Of a stretch of DNA of 64,000 nt, positions 1 through 8,628 are shown piece by piece. The notes beneath the pieces are model-generated. The model did no database searches and was not told where the DNA came from. It saw nothing but the letters and a program-made list of their open reading frames with translations. The DNA comes from Bacteroidota bacterium. GTDB lineage: Bacteria > Bacteroidota > Bacteroidia > Bacteroidales > Lentimicrobiaceae. Location: NCBI GenBank assembly GCA_009773515.1, contig WSXX01000003.1, positions 169,072 through 233,071 of the forward strand. The letters run 5' to 3'. The position numbers and the translations under genes were made by a program. How positions within the stretch are numbered: the first letter of the stretch is position 1; each line of letters begins with the position of its first letter.

Positions 1-438
1 AATAAGTTCTAAGCGGTATCTTTTAAAAAATGATAATTTTCTGATTGGAACATCTGCAGGGGAATCTTTTGTTTTCCCGGATTCCATATCAAGAATGGTA
101 TTTCTGAACTTTGAAATCTCTTCCTGACTAAGTCTTGGGAACCGTGGCCCTTCAAATCCATCAGCTTCTGACAGCGCCGGTTCTTGCTCTGGTGTGGGAA
201 TGTTATCGTGTAAATGAAGGAAAGAAGCATTTATTATTTCCACATCATCACTGAAAGATTCGGGGTCGGAAAAAGAAATGCCTTCAACGGCAAGTGCGCA
301 GAATTCGCAGGTTTGCAGGTGGTTTTTCACTTCAGCTACTTGACCTTCACTGAGCAAACCCTGCACAAAAAGCGAAAGCCCTGCCTCTGAAAGGCATCCC
401 GAAGGATTATACAGCTTATGTTCGTGTTTGTTTTCCAT
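1..438 (-). CDS. anti-sigma factor with zinc-binding motif (partial, C-terminus off the left edge)
   Basis: Open frame running from an ATG at 438 leftwards past the window edge without a stop, 146 codons visible. The N-terminal part carries H40-x3-C44-x2-C47, the HX3CX2C arrangement of zinc-type anti-sigma factors (zf-HC2 class). It is followed by an acidic linker and a basic stretch (KLSFFKRYR) just at the edge, where a membrane segment would normally begin. It starts 5 bases after the stop of the sigma factor gene, so the two are almost certainly co-transcribed, and the product probably holds that sigma factor at the membrane. In this phylum such anti-sigma proteins may continue into a periplasmic signalling or TonB-like domain, but that part is not visible. 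The assignment rests on motif and gene order. Confidence 0.75.
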   Translation of the reverse strand, partial: MENKHEHKLYNPSGCLSEAGLSLFVQGLLSEGQVAEVKNHLQTCEFCALAVEGISFSDPESFSDDVEIINASFLHLHDNIPTPEQEPALSEADGFEGPRFPRLSQEEISKFRNTILDMESGKTKDSPADVPIRKLSFFKRYRLELI

Positions 439-443
439 TGTTC

Positions 444-1037
444 TCAGTAAAGATGTTGCTCAAGCGCTATTTTCAGGTTTCGTTTGCCGTTTTGAATGTG
501 ACTTTTTACTTCGTTCAACGTGTATCCGGTTGTTTGCTCAATTTCAAGATATGATTTATCATCGAAATAAAAGAGCAGGATACATTGCTGCTGTCCGGGC
601 GAAAGGTTTCCCATTGCCTGGTGAAGTTTTCGGATGCGTTCTTCGGCTTCATCTTCAGAATTAAGATTCAGAAAACCGCCGTTTTCCATAATTTCTCCCA
701 AAAGATTATCTTCCCAGGTCAGCAGAAATCCATCTTTTTTGCGCTGTCGCAGTATCATGGCGCAATGGCTTTTGGTAAAGGTAAAAAGCCAGGATTTGAA
801 ATTATGAACTTCGTATTTCCGAAGAGCTACAAAAAGCCGTTCAAAAACTTCCATGGCGGCATCGCGCGCTTCATCACGGTTTTTCAGGTATTTTAAGCAA
901 ACCCCAAGTACCAGATGAGAGTAGCGGCGAAATAGTTCCCCGATGATCTCCTGATTCCCCGACTGACGGAAGAATTCAACCAGTTCCTCATCGCTGAGGA
1001 GGTTGATTATATTTCCATCGGTCAGATTGCTTGCCAT
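444..1037 (-). CDS. RNA polymerase sigma factor, ECF (sigma-70) family
   Basis: 197 residues. Region 2 lies at about residues 35-100, with ELFRRYSHLVLGVCLKYL and a downstream FKSWLFTFTKSHCAMILRQR helix typical of sigma region 2. Region 4 lies at about 135-190, with LSPGQQQCILLFYFDDKSYL followed by the DNA-binding helix-turn-helix EIEQTTGYTLNEVKSHIQNGKRNL. The length is normal for ECF factors. It is transcribed ahead of the zinc anti-sigma gene with a 5-base gap, the usual sigma/anti-sigma pair. It faces away from a TonB-like gene and a VIT-vWA gene, which could be its targets; that is inference from position. A TAnnTTTG motif lies about 20 bases upstream of the start codon. Confidence 0.88.
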   Translation of the reverse strand: MASNLTDGNIINLLSDEELVEFFRQSGNQEIIGELFRRYSHLVLGVCLKYLKNRDEARDAAMEVFERLFVALRKYEVHNFKSWLFTFTKSHCAMILRQRKKDGFLLTWEDNLLGEIMENGGFLNLNSEDEAEERIRKLHQAMGNLSPGQQQCILLFYFDDKSYLEIEQTTGYTLNEVKSHIQNGKRNLKIALEQHLY

Positions 1038-1056
1038 GAATTGTTTTTGTTCTTCA

Positions 1057-1064
1057 CAAAAGTA
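1057..1064 (-). promoter_or_regulatory. candidate -7 element for the sigma factor operon
   Basis: On the minus strand this reads TACTTTTG, fitting the Bacteroidota -7 consensus TAnnTTTG, about 20 bases before the ATG at 1037. I see no TTTG -33 element at the usual distance, so support is from position and one box only. Confidence 0.4.
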
Positions 1065-1089
1065 GAAAAAGAAGCGGGAAATTTATATT

Positions 1090-1249
1090 AAAGTCAGGGC
1101 TTGACTTTATATTTCCTTGCTTTTGCAAAAAGCTTGTTTTCAAATAGTCAAACCCTGACTTGTGGATTTTACAAAAGTCAGGGCTTGACTTTATATTTCC
1201 TTGTTTTTGCAAAAAGCTTGTTTTCAAATAGTCAAACCCTGACTTGTGA
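1090..1249. repeat. tandem duplication of an 84-bp hairpin-forming unit
   Basis: Two direct copies start at 1090 and 1174 (period 84). They differ by one base in about the first 75. Each copy is an imperfect palindrome: in the first, the 16-base arm at 1091-1106 pairs with 1146-1161 with one mismatch, leaving a loop of about 39 bases that itself contains a small GCTTTTGCAAAAAGC inverted repeat. The pair lies in the 426-bp divergent gap between the sigma factor and the TonB-like gene. The rest of the gap (1250-1463) is AT-rich with nothing else recognisable. Confidence 0.85.
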
Positions 1250-1463
1250 ATTCTAGAATGAATAATAAATATTGAATTTGCCTGAATATTATAAAATATC
1301 CGGCGCTTCTTTGCGTTAGTATTTACAGGGAGATTGACCGGATTTCGGGAAGGCTTGTGTTAAATTAGCAGGATTGAGAATTATTTTTTGCATGGCTTAT
1401 GGAAAAAGGATGCGTTTTGCATCTTCACTATAAAACCAGTTCTCACACTTAAACACTTCAGCC

Positions 1464-2141
1464 ATGGAAACACGTAAAACAAAACGGGCCGATCTCGAAA
1501 AAAAGCGCCCCGTATTTCTTCAACTAGGTCTCATTCTCGCGCTAGGCGCAGCTCTTGCAGCCTTTGAATGGAAAACCCCGGACATTGGCAATATTGATCT
1601 CCCACAAAGAATTGTATTTGATCCAGATCCAGGCTTCATTCAGATTGTAAGAGAGAAAAAGGAACTCCCAAAGCCTGTAAACACAACCCTGATTAAATCG
1701 GTTGATAATATCCGGGATGATATTCCTGCACTCGAACTCAATATAGAAATAGACCCCAATGCTGAAGTTGAACCCTATTTGCCACCAGTTCAACTTGCTG
1801 ATGAACCGGAAGATTTATCAGACGAGCCCTTCGTAATTGTTCAGAATATGCCTGAATTTCCCGGGGGTGAAGCAGCACTTTTTAAATATCTGTCTGACAA
1901 TATTGTTTACCCATTACAAGCCAGAGAAGCAGGGATAAGCGGAACCGTTTTTGTGACTTTTGTGATTGAACCTGATGGAAGTGTTTCCTCGGTAGCCAGT
2001 CTCAGGGGTGTACCCGGTGGATGCACTGAAGAAGCTGAACGCGTGGTAAAATCAATGCCCGACTGGAATCCTGGCAAGCAACGTGGAAAAGCAGTCAGGG
2101 TGCGCCTTAACCTTCCTGTAAAATTCAGTCTCAGAAATTAA
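1464..2141 (+). CDS. TonB family protein with C-terminal TonB domain
   Basis: 225 residues. A positively charged N-terminus (METRKTKRADLEKKRP) precedes one hydrophobic segment at about 17-35, the inner-membrane anchor. A variable proline/acid-rich periplasmic linker runs to about residue 122. A TonB_C domain fills about 125-223, with MPEFPGGEAAL, GTVFVTFVIEPDGSV and PGKQRGKAVRVRLNLPVKF. The family passes energy from ExbB/ExbD to outer-membrane receptors or acts in signalling. No exbBD lies nearby, so this is more likely an accessory or signalling TonB paralogue. The C-terminal domain closely matches the tail of the next gene product, which points to duplication within the locus. The ATG at 1464 places the basic residues directly before the membrane segment. 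Confidence 0.85.
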   Translation: METRKTKRADLEKKRPVFLQLGLILALGAALAAFEWKTPDIGNIDLPQRIVFDPDPGFIQIVREKKELPKPVNTTLIKSVDNIRDDIPALELNIEIDPNAEVEPYLPPVQLADEPEDLSDEPFVIVQNMPEFPGGEAALFKYLSDNIVYPLQAREAGISGTVFVTFVIEPDGSVSSVASLRGVPGGCTEEAERVVKSMPDWNPGKQRGKAVRVRLNLPVKFSLRN

Positions 2142-2296
2142 GCACTTTCCCCTTCTTTTCTCTCAGGATATTTTATAAGCATTATTCCTGACTCATCATT
2201 TGTAGTTTAATTTTCTTCTGATAAGCAGCCATTGCTGGTTGTACAGCCACCCTTATGTCCTGAAAAACCTGAAAAACACACTTTAAAAACTCTGTC

Positions 2297-4636
2297 ATGA
2301 AAACAAATCCTTTCACCAAACCCATATGCATTGGCATTGCAGCAATTGCCTCGCTTTTCAACTTAAGTTTAATTTCAAATGCCAATGCCCAGGAATATCT
2401 GCCCGATCGTCCCGGAGTTCCATATTTCGAAACTCCCGGCGATGTGGTTACCGAAAACCTGCCTCTGCAATCCACTACAGCAACGGTAAGTATTGCAGGT
2501 GTAATCGCCCATGTTACCGTAAAGCAGGTCTATAAAAATCAAGGGAAAAAGCCAATCGAAGCCGTTTATGTATTTCCCGGATCAACACGCGCCGCAGTTC
2601 ATGCCATGAGTATGAAGATAGGAGAACGCAACATTACAGCTAAAATTGAAGAGCGAAACAAAGCCCGTACAGATTATGCTCAGGCATTAAATGAAGGGCG
2701 TTCGGCTTCTCTGCTGGAGCAGCACCGGCCCAATGTTTTTCAGATGAGTGTTGGCAACATTATGCCCGGCGATGTGGTTGAAGTTGAACTGCGATACACC
2801 GAATACCTGATGTCGCGAAATGGGATTTATGAATTTGTTTATCCAACGGTGGTAGGTCCGCGGTATCCCGGAAACGGAGAAAGCAGCCACAACCCTGAGT
2901 GGAATGCCAATCCTTATCTGAATGAAGGTGAATTGCCATCCTATACTTTTAATTTTGATTGTTCAATATCTTCAGGCCTGCCGCTCAAAGATGTGAGGTG
3001 TACTTCGCACAAAGTAAATGTCACTTACAAGGATAAAAAAAGTGCCGGAATACAACTTGACAGCAAGGAAATTTATGGGGCAAACCGCGATTTTATCCTG
3101 CAGTACCGCTTAGGTGGTGATGGAATTGAAAACGGAATATGGCTTTACAGCGATGGCGTTGAGAATTATTTCATGACAACGATTCAGCCACCGGCATCTG
3201 TAAAACCGGAAATGATTCCGCCGAGAGAATATATTTTTATTGTGGATGTTTCGGGTTCTATGCATGGATTTCCCCTTGAAGTGTCAAAAAAACTGATCTC
3301 AGGCTTATTAAACGGACTGAAAAGTACCGATAGGTTTAATATCCTCTTTTTTGCCGGAGGTGCCGATTTGCTTGCCAATGAGTCTTTATCAGCCACAACG
3401 GAAAACATTTCAAAAGCCTTAAAAATGCTCAGTTCGCAGCGAGGCAGCGGAGGTACTGAATTACTTCCGGCCCTTAAAAAAGCGCTGGCAATGAACACTT
3501 CTTCTGATTTTGCCCGCACCTTCGTGATTGCAACCGATGGATACGTTACCGTGGAGAAGGAAGCATTTGCGCTGATAAAATCCAATCTGAACAAAGCCAA
3601 TTTCTTTACTTTTGGGATTGGATCATCGGTAAATCGGCATTTGCTTGAAGGCATGGCCCACGCCGGCGCCGGAGAAGCTGTTGTGATTACCAATGAAAAG
3701 GAAGCCGTTGAAAAAGCCGAAGAGTTCAGGAAATTACTGAGTTCTCCGCTGCTGACCAATATTGATATTTCGTTTAATGGCTTTGATGCGTATGATTTTG
3801 AACCTTCTTCGGTTCCCGATATGTTTGCTTCGCGACCTGTTGTGATTTTCGGAAAATACCGCGGCACACCTTCAGGCAGCATTAAACTTTCAGGTTCAAA
3901 TGGCGATGGAAATTACACATCCACAATTTCTGTTGCTGATGCTAAACCAGTCATAGAAAATCAGGCGCTTAAATACCTGTGGGCCAGGGAGAAAATTAGG
4001 GTGATTGATGATTATTCCGGTGGCTATGGAGGTGTGCCTGAGGAAGTGGAAAAACTGGTAACCAGTCTGGGAATTAAGTATAATCTGCTAACTGCATATA
4101 CTTCATTTATAGCTATTGATACAGAAATAAGAAATGATGGAAAGCCAGTGGTTACTGTCAGGCAGCCTTTACCTTTGCCCGAGGGAGTAAGCAACTGTGC
4201 TGTAGGGGCTGTGAGTACAGGTGCATCATCTCCGAAAATGAGCATGGGATATGCTGTTCAGGATGTTCAATATATTGAGGGAATCAGGGTTACTGGAAAG
4301 AAAGAAATGAAAGAAGAGGAAGCATTTATTGTAGTCGAAACCATGCCTTCGTTTCCGGGAGGTCAAAAAGCACTTGAGAACTATCTGAAAATCAACCTTA
4401 AGTATCCGGAAGCAGCAAAAAATGCCGGAATCAAAGGCACTGTGTTTGTTTCGTTTGTGGTTGAAAGGGATGGTACTTTGTCGGATATTCGGGTAGTTCG
4501 CGGAATCGGCAGTGGTTGCGACGAGGAAGTTATCCGCTTGTTGAAGAACATGCCCAAATGGAAACCCGGAAAACAAAGAGGAAAAGCTGTCAGAGTAAGT
4601 ATGAATCTGCCGGTTACGTTTGACACAGCGAACTAA
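2297..4636 (+). CDS. VIT and von Willebrand A domain protein with fused TonB C-terminal domain
   Basis: 779 residues. A signal peptide ends near residue 31 (NANAQ). A VIT domain spans about 50-170 (ATVSIAGVIAHVTVKQVYKN and the conserved NVFQMSVGNIMPGDVVEVELRY). A von Willebrand A domain spans about 310-480 with an intact metal site: DVSGSM near 316, a threonine in the GGTELLPAL stretch, and ATDG. A TonB_C domain occupies about 675-779 (MPSFPGGQKALENYL, GKQRGKAVRVSMNLPVTF). VIT-vWA proteins are usually extracytoplasmic and thought to bind proteins or peptides. The added TonB domain suggests contact with the outer-membrane transport machinery, or a plug-binding decoy, which is inference. It lies 155 bases after the TonB-like gene and is likely part of the same regulon. 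Confidence 0.88.
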   Translation: MKTNPFTKPICIGIAAIASLFNLSLISNANAQEYLPDRPGVPYFETPGDVVTENLPLQSTTATVSIAGVIAHVTVKQVYKNQGKKPIEAVYVFPGSTRAAVHAMSMKIGERNITAKIEERNKARTDYAQALNEGRSASLLEQHRPNVFQMSVGNIMPGDVVEVELRYTEYLMSRNGIYEFVYPTVVGPRYPGNGESSHNPEWNANPYLNEGELPSYTFNFDCSISSGLPLKDVRCTSHKVNVTYKDKKSAGIQLDSKEIYGANRDFILQYRLGGDGIENGIWLYSDGVENYFMTTIQPPASVKPEMIPPREYIFIVDVSGSMHGFPLEVSKKLISGLLNGLKSTDRFNILFFAGGADLLANESLSATTENISKALKMLSSQRGSGGTELLPALKKALAMNTSSDFARTFVIATDGYVTVEKEAFALIKSNLNKANFFTFGIGSSVNRHLLEGMAHAGAGEAVVITNEKEAVEKAEEFRKLLSSPLLTNIDISFNGFDAYDFEPSSVPDMFASRPVVIFGKYRGTPSGSIKLSGSNGDGNYTSTISVADAKPVIENQALKYLWAREKIRVIDDYSGGYGGVPEEVEKLVTSLGIKYNLLTAYTSFIAIDTEIRNDGKPVVTVRQPLPLPEGVSNCAVGAVSTGASSPKMSMGYAVQDVQYIEGIRVTGKKEMKEEEAFIVVETMPSFPGGQKALENYLKINLKYPEAAKNAGIKGTVFVSFVVERDGTLSDIRVVRGIGSGCDEEVIRLLKNMPKWKPGKQRGKAVRVSMNLPVTFDTAN

Positions 4637-4700
4637 CAACGACAGGTTATTTCTTTAATCTTTACAATAAGGATTACTTGGTAAATAATTGATGGTTTTG

Positions 4701-4803
4701 TCCTTCGACTCCGCTCAGGATGACATCGTAGAGGGTTGATAACGTGTGTACTATAGAGGAACACTGCTGACCAAACACGAATGTCACACTGAGCGGAGTC
4801 GAT
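4701..4803. repeat. dispersed palindromic intergenic element (about 105 bp), copy 1
   Basis: Lies between the convergent ends of the vWA gene and the response regulator. Its ends (4705-4725 and 4782-4802) are near-perfect inverted copies built on TCGACTCCGCTCAG and TGACA. An inverted copy of the whole element, with similar interior ATCGTA..GTTGATAACGTGT, sits at 14304-14408. REP/BIME-like; a role in transcription termination is possible but not shown. A further partial end (GGCGGAGTCGAA) lies near 4869. Confidence 0.75.
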
Positions 4804-4903
4804 ATGTCTTAAATAATTATACTCAAACTTTTTGAGTGATATTTCAAAATGATAATTCTGTCAGGTCGGGCGGAGTCGAAACTTTTAAGCGACAACTGTC
4901 TGC

Positions 4904-6253
4904 TTATAGCTTTCCGTCGCTCATCAGGCGGTAAATGGTGGTTTTTCCAATGTCAAGTTTATCGGCCACAAGCCTAACCTTGTTGTCGTATTTTTGTAGA
5001 AAGTGATTGATAATGCGTCTGTTATATTCATCTAGCGTTGTTTCTTCAAACAGGAAATCCTGCGATGAACTGGCGGTGCTGAATGAGATGTCCATATCCT
5101 CAATCACATTGGTATTGGTCATTACAGCAGAAAGTTCCATAATGGCTTTCAACTCACGCACATTTCCCGGAAAGGGGTATTTCTGGATTTTATCAATTGC
5201 TTTTGGCGAAATTGACAGCTTTCCCATTTTGTTTTTCTGGCAAAACTCATCCACAAAAAAGCGGGCCAGCAATGCAATGTCGCTTCCACGTTCGCGCAAA
5301 GGCGGCAGATTAATCGGAAGACCCAGAAGACGATAATACAAATCTTCGCGGAAGTCACCCTTTCTCACCAGTTCCTGCAGATTTTTGTGTGTAGCCACAA
5401 TTACCCTGACATCGAGTTTAATGGTTTCACTACCTCCAACTCTCACTACTTCCTCTTCCTGCAGCACCCTGAGCAGCTTCGACTGCATATTCAGATCCAT
5501 ATCACCGATTTCGTCGAGAAAAATGGTGCCACGGTTAGCTTCCTCAAAACGTCCTATGCGGCGGTTGTTAGCGCCTGTGAATGAACCTTTTTCATGACCA
5601 AACATTTCGCTTTCAATCAGCTCTTTAGGAATTGCAGTTACATTTACTGCTACAAATGGTTTCTTGCTGCGGGCCGAAGCGTGATGTATAGATTTGGCAA
5701 CCAATTCTTTACCAGTTCCGGTTTCACCATAAATGGAAACCGTAATGTTCGTTCTGGCTGCTTTTTCAATCAAAATAAATACCTTATTGATCGCCTGACT
5801 GTTTCCTTTAATCAGGTTGTTTACTTCGTACTTGCGACCGATTTCCTCTTCAAGATAAGCGATCTTTTGCCGGAGAGCCACATTTTCGCGTATGTTTTTG
5901 GTGATGTTCCACATGCGCTCTTTGGTGTCCTGATCTTTAAGAATATAATCGTAAGCACCTTTTTTCAGCAATTCAATGGCCGTTGCCACATCTTGTTGCC
6001 CGGAAACTATAACCACCGGAGTATCAGGGTTAAACTCTTTAATTTGTTTCAACACATCCAGTCCGGTCATATCCGGAAGGTTATAATCAAGCGAAATGAG
6101 GGCCGGATTTTTATAGAGGTTTTTTATCAGACTTTTCCCATCGGGAAAAATCTCAACCTCATATTCAGGGTTGAGTGAAAGATGATGAGAAATAATTTTT
6201 GCAAATATTATGTCATCTTCAACTATAAAAATTCTGAAAGGTTCTGAGGCCAT
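4904..6253 (-). CDS. sigma-54-dependent response regulator (NtrC family)
   Basis: 449 residues in three parts. The receiver domain (about 7-120) has the acidic pair D13/D14, phospho-acceptor D56 in SLDYNLPDMTG, and a K near 107. The AAA+ domain (about 145-385) has Walker A GETGTGKE at 176-183, the sigma-54-contacting loop GSFTGA at 223-228, and Walker B TIFLDEIGDM at 243-252. The Fis-like helix-turn-helix is at about 415-449 (LDIGKTTIYRLMSDG). It activates sigma-54 promoters after phosphorylation by a sensor kinase. No kinase gene is adjacent, so it is an orphan here and its targets are unknown. GSFTGA in place of GAFTGA is a common variant and should be functional. Confidence 0.93.
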   Translation of the reverse strand: MASEPFRIFIVEDDIIFAKIISHHLSLNPEYEVEIFPDGKSLIKNLYKNPALISLDYNLPDMTGLDVLKQIKEFNPDTPVVIVSGQQDVATAIELLKKGAYDYILKDQDTKERMWNITKNIRENVALRQKIAYLEEEIGRKYEVNNLIKGNSQAINKVFILIEKAARTNITVSIYGETGTGKELVAKSIHHASARSKKPFVAVNVTAIPKELIESEMFGHEKGSFTGANNRRIGRFEEANRGTIFLDEIGDMDLNMQSKLLRVLQEEEVVRVGGSETIKLDVRVIVATHKNLQELVRKGDFREDLYYRLLGLPINLPPLRERGSDIALLARFFVDEFCQKNKMGKLSISPKAIDKIQKYPFPGNVRELKAIMELSAVMTNTNVIEDMDISFSTASSSQDFLFEETTLDEYNRRIINHFLQKYDNKVRLVADKLDIGKTTIYRLMSDGKL

Positions 6254-6349
6254 ATTGAGAGAGTCTATTTGAGGTCTAAATTACAAAAAATATTCGCCCG
6301 GCGCATGAAACAATAAAAATCAGCTGATTTTAAGTTTATTGAACGCAGA

Positions 6350-7339
6350 TTATTCTGGATTCAATGAGGTATAAAACGATTCAATCTGAAACAAAATTTC
6401 CTCAATTTCCTGATGTTGCATTGCAAGCATAAGTTTCATGCGGAAAGGTTTGAAATCGGGAAGGGCTTTGAAATAGCGGGCATAGTGTTTTCGCATTTCA
6501 AGAATGGCTGTTCTTTCGCCTTTCCACAAAACTGATTCCGACAGATGAGTGCGGCATACATTAAGGCGGTCAGCAATTCCAGGTTCTAGGGCCTCAGTTT
6601 TATCGTTCAGATACTGTTTTATATTTCTGAAAATCCAGGGATTTCCAACAGCTGCCCGGCCAATCATAATGCCATCAACTCCGGTTTGTTCAAGCTTAGC
6701 CAGCGCTGTCGGTCCATCCACTACATCTCCGTTGCCAATTATAGGAATATGGATTCCGGGATTTCGCTTAACTTCACCTATCAGCGACCAATCGGCCAGA
6801 CCACTGTACATCTGTGCGCGTGTGCGGCCATGAATGGTGAGTGCCTGAATACCAGTGTCCTGAAGTCGCAGCGCAAGCTGAACAATAGGTTTTGAGCTTT
6901 CGTCCCATCCCAGTCGGGTTTTTGCCGTTACAGGCAATGAAACACCTTTCACCACCGATTCAGTGATTCTGAGCATCAATGGAAGATCCTGAAGCAAAGC
7001 TGCACCACCGCCTTTATTTACAATTTTCCGCACAGGACAACCGAAATTCAGGTCAATAAAATCGGGGCCGGCCTGTTCGGCGACCTTAGCTGCATTGACC
7101 ATTGCGTCCACATTATTGCCAAAAATCTGAATTCCAACCGGGCGTTCATCTTCCGAAAAATCCATTTTTTTAAGGCTTCCGCTGATATCGCGCACCAATC
7201 CTTCTGACGAAATAAACTCAGTTACCACTGCATCTGCGCCCAATTGCCTGCATATCCGGCGAAATGGCGGGTCAGTAATGTCCTCCATCGGAGCCAGAAA
7301 AAGTGGGCAGTTGCCGAGTTCGTGTGAGCCTATTTTCAT
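6350..7339 (-). CDS. tRNA-dihydrouridine synthase (DusB-like)
   Basis: 329 residues from the ATG at 7339. A longer in-frame extension upstream overlaps the divergent CPBP gene and looks unrelated to the family, so it was dropped. FMN-dependent TIM-barrel enzyme that reduces uridine in tRNA D-loops. Visible signatures are APMEDITDPPFRR near residue 16, the active-site cysteine C101 in LNFGCPVRKIVNKGGGAALL, the TAKTRLGWD phosphate/FMN stretch, TIHGRTRAQMYSG, IPIIGNGDV, and MIGRAAVGNPWIF near the end of the barrel. Length matches the DusB class. It ends 97 bases before the response regulator on the same strand; co-transcription is possible. The start lies 64 bases from the divergent gene, so both promoters share that short gap. 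Confidence 0.92.
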   Translation of the reverse strand: MKIGSHELGNCPLFLAPMEDITDPPFRRICRQLGADAVVTEFISSEGLVRDISGSLKKMDFSEDERPVGIQIFGNNVDAMVNAAKVAEQAGPDFIDLNFGCPVRKIVNKGGGAALLQDLPLMLRITESVVKGVSLPVTAKTRLGWDESSKPIVQLALRLQDTGIQALTIHGRTRAQMYSGLADWSLIGEVKRNPGIHIPIIGNGDVVDGPTALAKLEQTGVDGIMIGRAAVGNPWIFRNIKQYLNDKTEALEPGIADRLNVCRTHLSESVLWKGERTAILEMRKHYARYFKALPDFKPFRMKLMLAMQHQEIEEILFQIESFYTSLNPE

Positions 7340-7403
7340 GTCAGACGTTGATGTTTTGGTATTTTCTGTAATTTCACGCAAAATAACGAAATATAATGAA
7401 GGC

Positions 7404-8321
7404 ATGAGGGCAGGAGCATTTTTCTCTAATTTATCTTCTGGCGGACAAATACTGTTACTGATTGGATTGGTGCTGGCTGGTACCGTATTTTCAATAGTTC
7501 TGGCATCGGGAGTTTCTATTTTGGTGTGGGGAACTGATGTTCTTACACAAGGTGCTGCTGTTGGAAGTCTGAACCTTGATTTTTTACGCACTTTCCAGAT
7601 GATCAGTCAGGTAGGTATATTTATTTTGCCACCATTTATTTTTGGTTTATTGGTGAACAGCAGCAGTTTTAATTTTCTGGGCTTCCGCAGACCGGATTAC
7701 AGGCACCTTATTGCTGCGGTTCTCATTATTGCAGTGGCCGGACCAACCATCAATTTTCTGGTTGAATGGAATGAAGGTTTAAGATTACCCGGATTTTTAA
7801 AATCAATTGAGCAATGGATGCGCAATTCGGAAGAAACTGCAACCCGACTCACAAAGCAGTTTCTGGAAACAAGCAAAACAAGTGATTTGATAATCAATTT
7901 CATTATGATTGCAATACTTCCCGCAATTGGGGAGGAGTTGCTTTTCCGTTCTGCTTTAATAGGGATTCTGCGCAAAGTGTTTAAAGGCATACACTGGCCG
8001 GTGATAATTTCTGCGTTGATTTTCAGTGCTTTTCATCTGCAGTTTTTCGGATTTGTACCCCGGTTTGCGCTTGGCCTTGTGCTTGGCTACCTTTTTGTAT
8101 GGTCAGGTTCTGTATGGGTTCCGATGCTGGCTCATCTGGTAAATAATGGTGTCGTAGTTGTAGTTTCCTGGTTGTCGGTGAATAAGATTATTGAAAGCAA
8201 TGTAGATGACCTGGCTGATTTTGGATCATGGATTGCGGTGGTGGTTTCGGTTTTTGCCTGTATTCTGATTTTGTATCTGACTTATCGGACCCGACCTGTT
8301 GAAGAAATGCAAACCGAATAA
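7404..8321 (+). CDS. CPBP family intramembrane glutamic endopeptidase
   Basis: 305 residues from the ATG at 7404. An open extension upstream overlaps the dus gene and lacks family features. There are about eight hydrophobic segments. The CPBP/Abi signature is intact: E177-E178-x3-R182 in IGEELLFRSAL, then FSAFHLQFFGFVPRFALG with H211, then the third motif MLAHLVNNGV. These residues form the membrane-embedded active site of the CAAX-prenyl-protease/bacteriocin-processing family. Substrate is unknown; bacterial members process or degrade membrane proteins, and some give bacteriocin self-immunity. It is divergent from dus and followed by a decayed transposase remnant. The function is known only at family level. 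Confidence 0.88.
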   Translation: MRAGAFFSNLSSGGQILLLIGLVLAGTVFSIVLASGVSILVWGTDVLTQGAAVGSLNLDFLRTFQMISQVGIFILPPFIFGLLVNSSSFNFLGFRRPDYRHLIAAVLIIAVAGPTINFLVEWNEGLRLPGFLKSIEQWMRNSEETATRLTKQFLETSKTSDLIINFIMIAILPAIGEELLFRSALIGILRKVFKGIHWPVIISALIFSAFHLQFFGFVPRFALGLVLGYLFVWSGSVWVPMLAHLVNNGVVVVVSWLSVNKIIESNVDDLADFGSWIAVVVSVFACILILYLTYRTRPVEEMQTE

Positions 8322-8395
8322 ACCATTTCCATCTTTAACCGGGAAAAGAGCCCGGGATTTGGAAAAAGAAGCGGAGATAAATTAATTATTGTTTA

Positions 8396-8609
8396 TCAAT
8401 TACTCCTGCTTTGCTTCACCAAAAGATCAAACAGGTCTCGGGGAAGTATTTATATCACTTGTTTTAATATCGGTTGACCGAATAATTTTTTTTGATAAAT
8501 TTGCTCACGGTCTAAATTTTATGTTGATGCAAACAAAATTACAACCCATAGAGGCCATGAAACTTTGTCCCACGATTTTATTGAATTATTTTAGTTGGTC
8601 AGAAGTAAA
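8396..8609 (-). pseudogene. IS4-type transposase remnant, DUF4372 N-terminus (copy A)
   Basis: The minus strand here encodes QKKLFGQPILKQVI, a stop, then ILPRDLFDLLVKQSRSN and another stop. This aligns closely with the start of the remnant at 10834-11073, which begins MSKYINKKLIIQPIF. The nucleotide match between the two extends upstream over the untranslated leader (shared GCTCACGGTCTAAATTT). In-frame stops and loss of everything past about 35 residues show it is dead. Homology ends near 8396 on the left and about 8605 on the right. A plus-strand reading frame across the same bases is only the antisense of this remnant. Confidence 0.75.
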
Positions 8610-8628
8610 TTTTTAAGTTACATAGAGT

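Noticed and set aside
1090..1249. Possible CRISPR array
   Set aside because: Only two copies, with an 84-bp period almost entirely conserved and no variable spacers; it is a duplicated hairpin.
3184..3882. 232-codon minus-strand frame inside the vWA gene
   Set aside because: The plus-strand vWA domain with intact metal-site residues explains the sequence; the antisense product resembles nothing.
7340..7591. N-terminal extension of the dus gene
   Set aside because: It overlaps the divergent CPBP gene start and is not like DusB N-termini, which begin close to the APMEDITD motif.
8389..8616. 75-codon plus-strand frame
   Set aside because: It is antisense to the transposase remnant; the similarity to a frame at 10930-11124 comes from the shared relic DNA.
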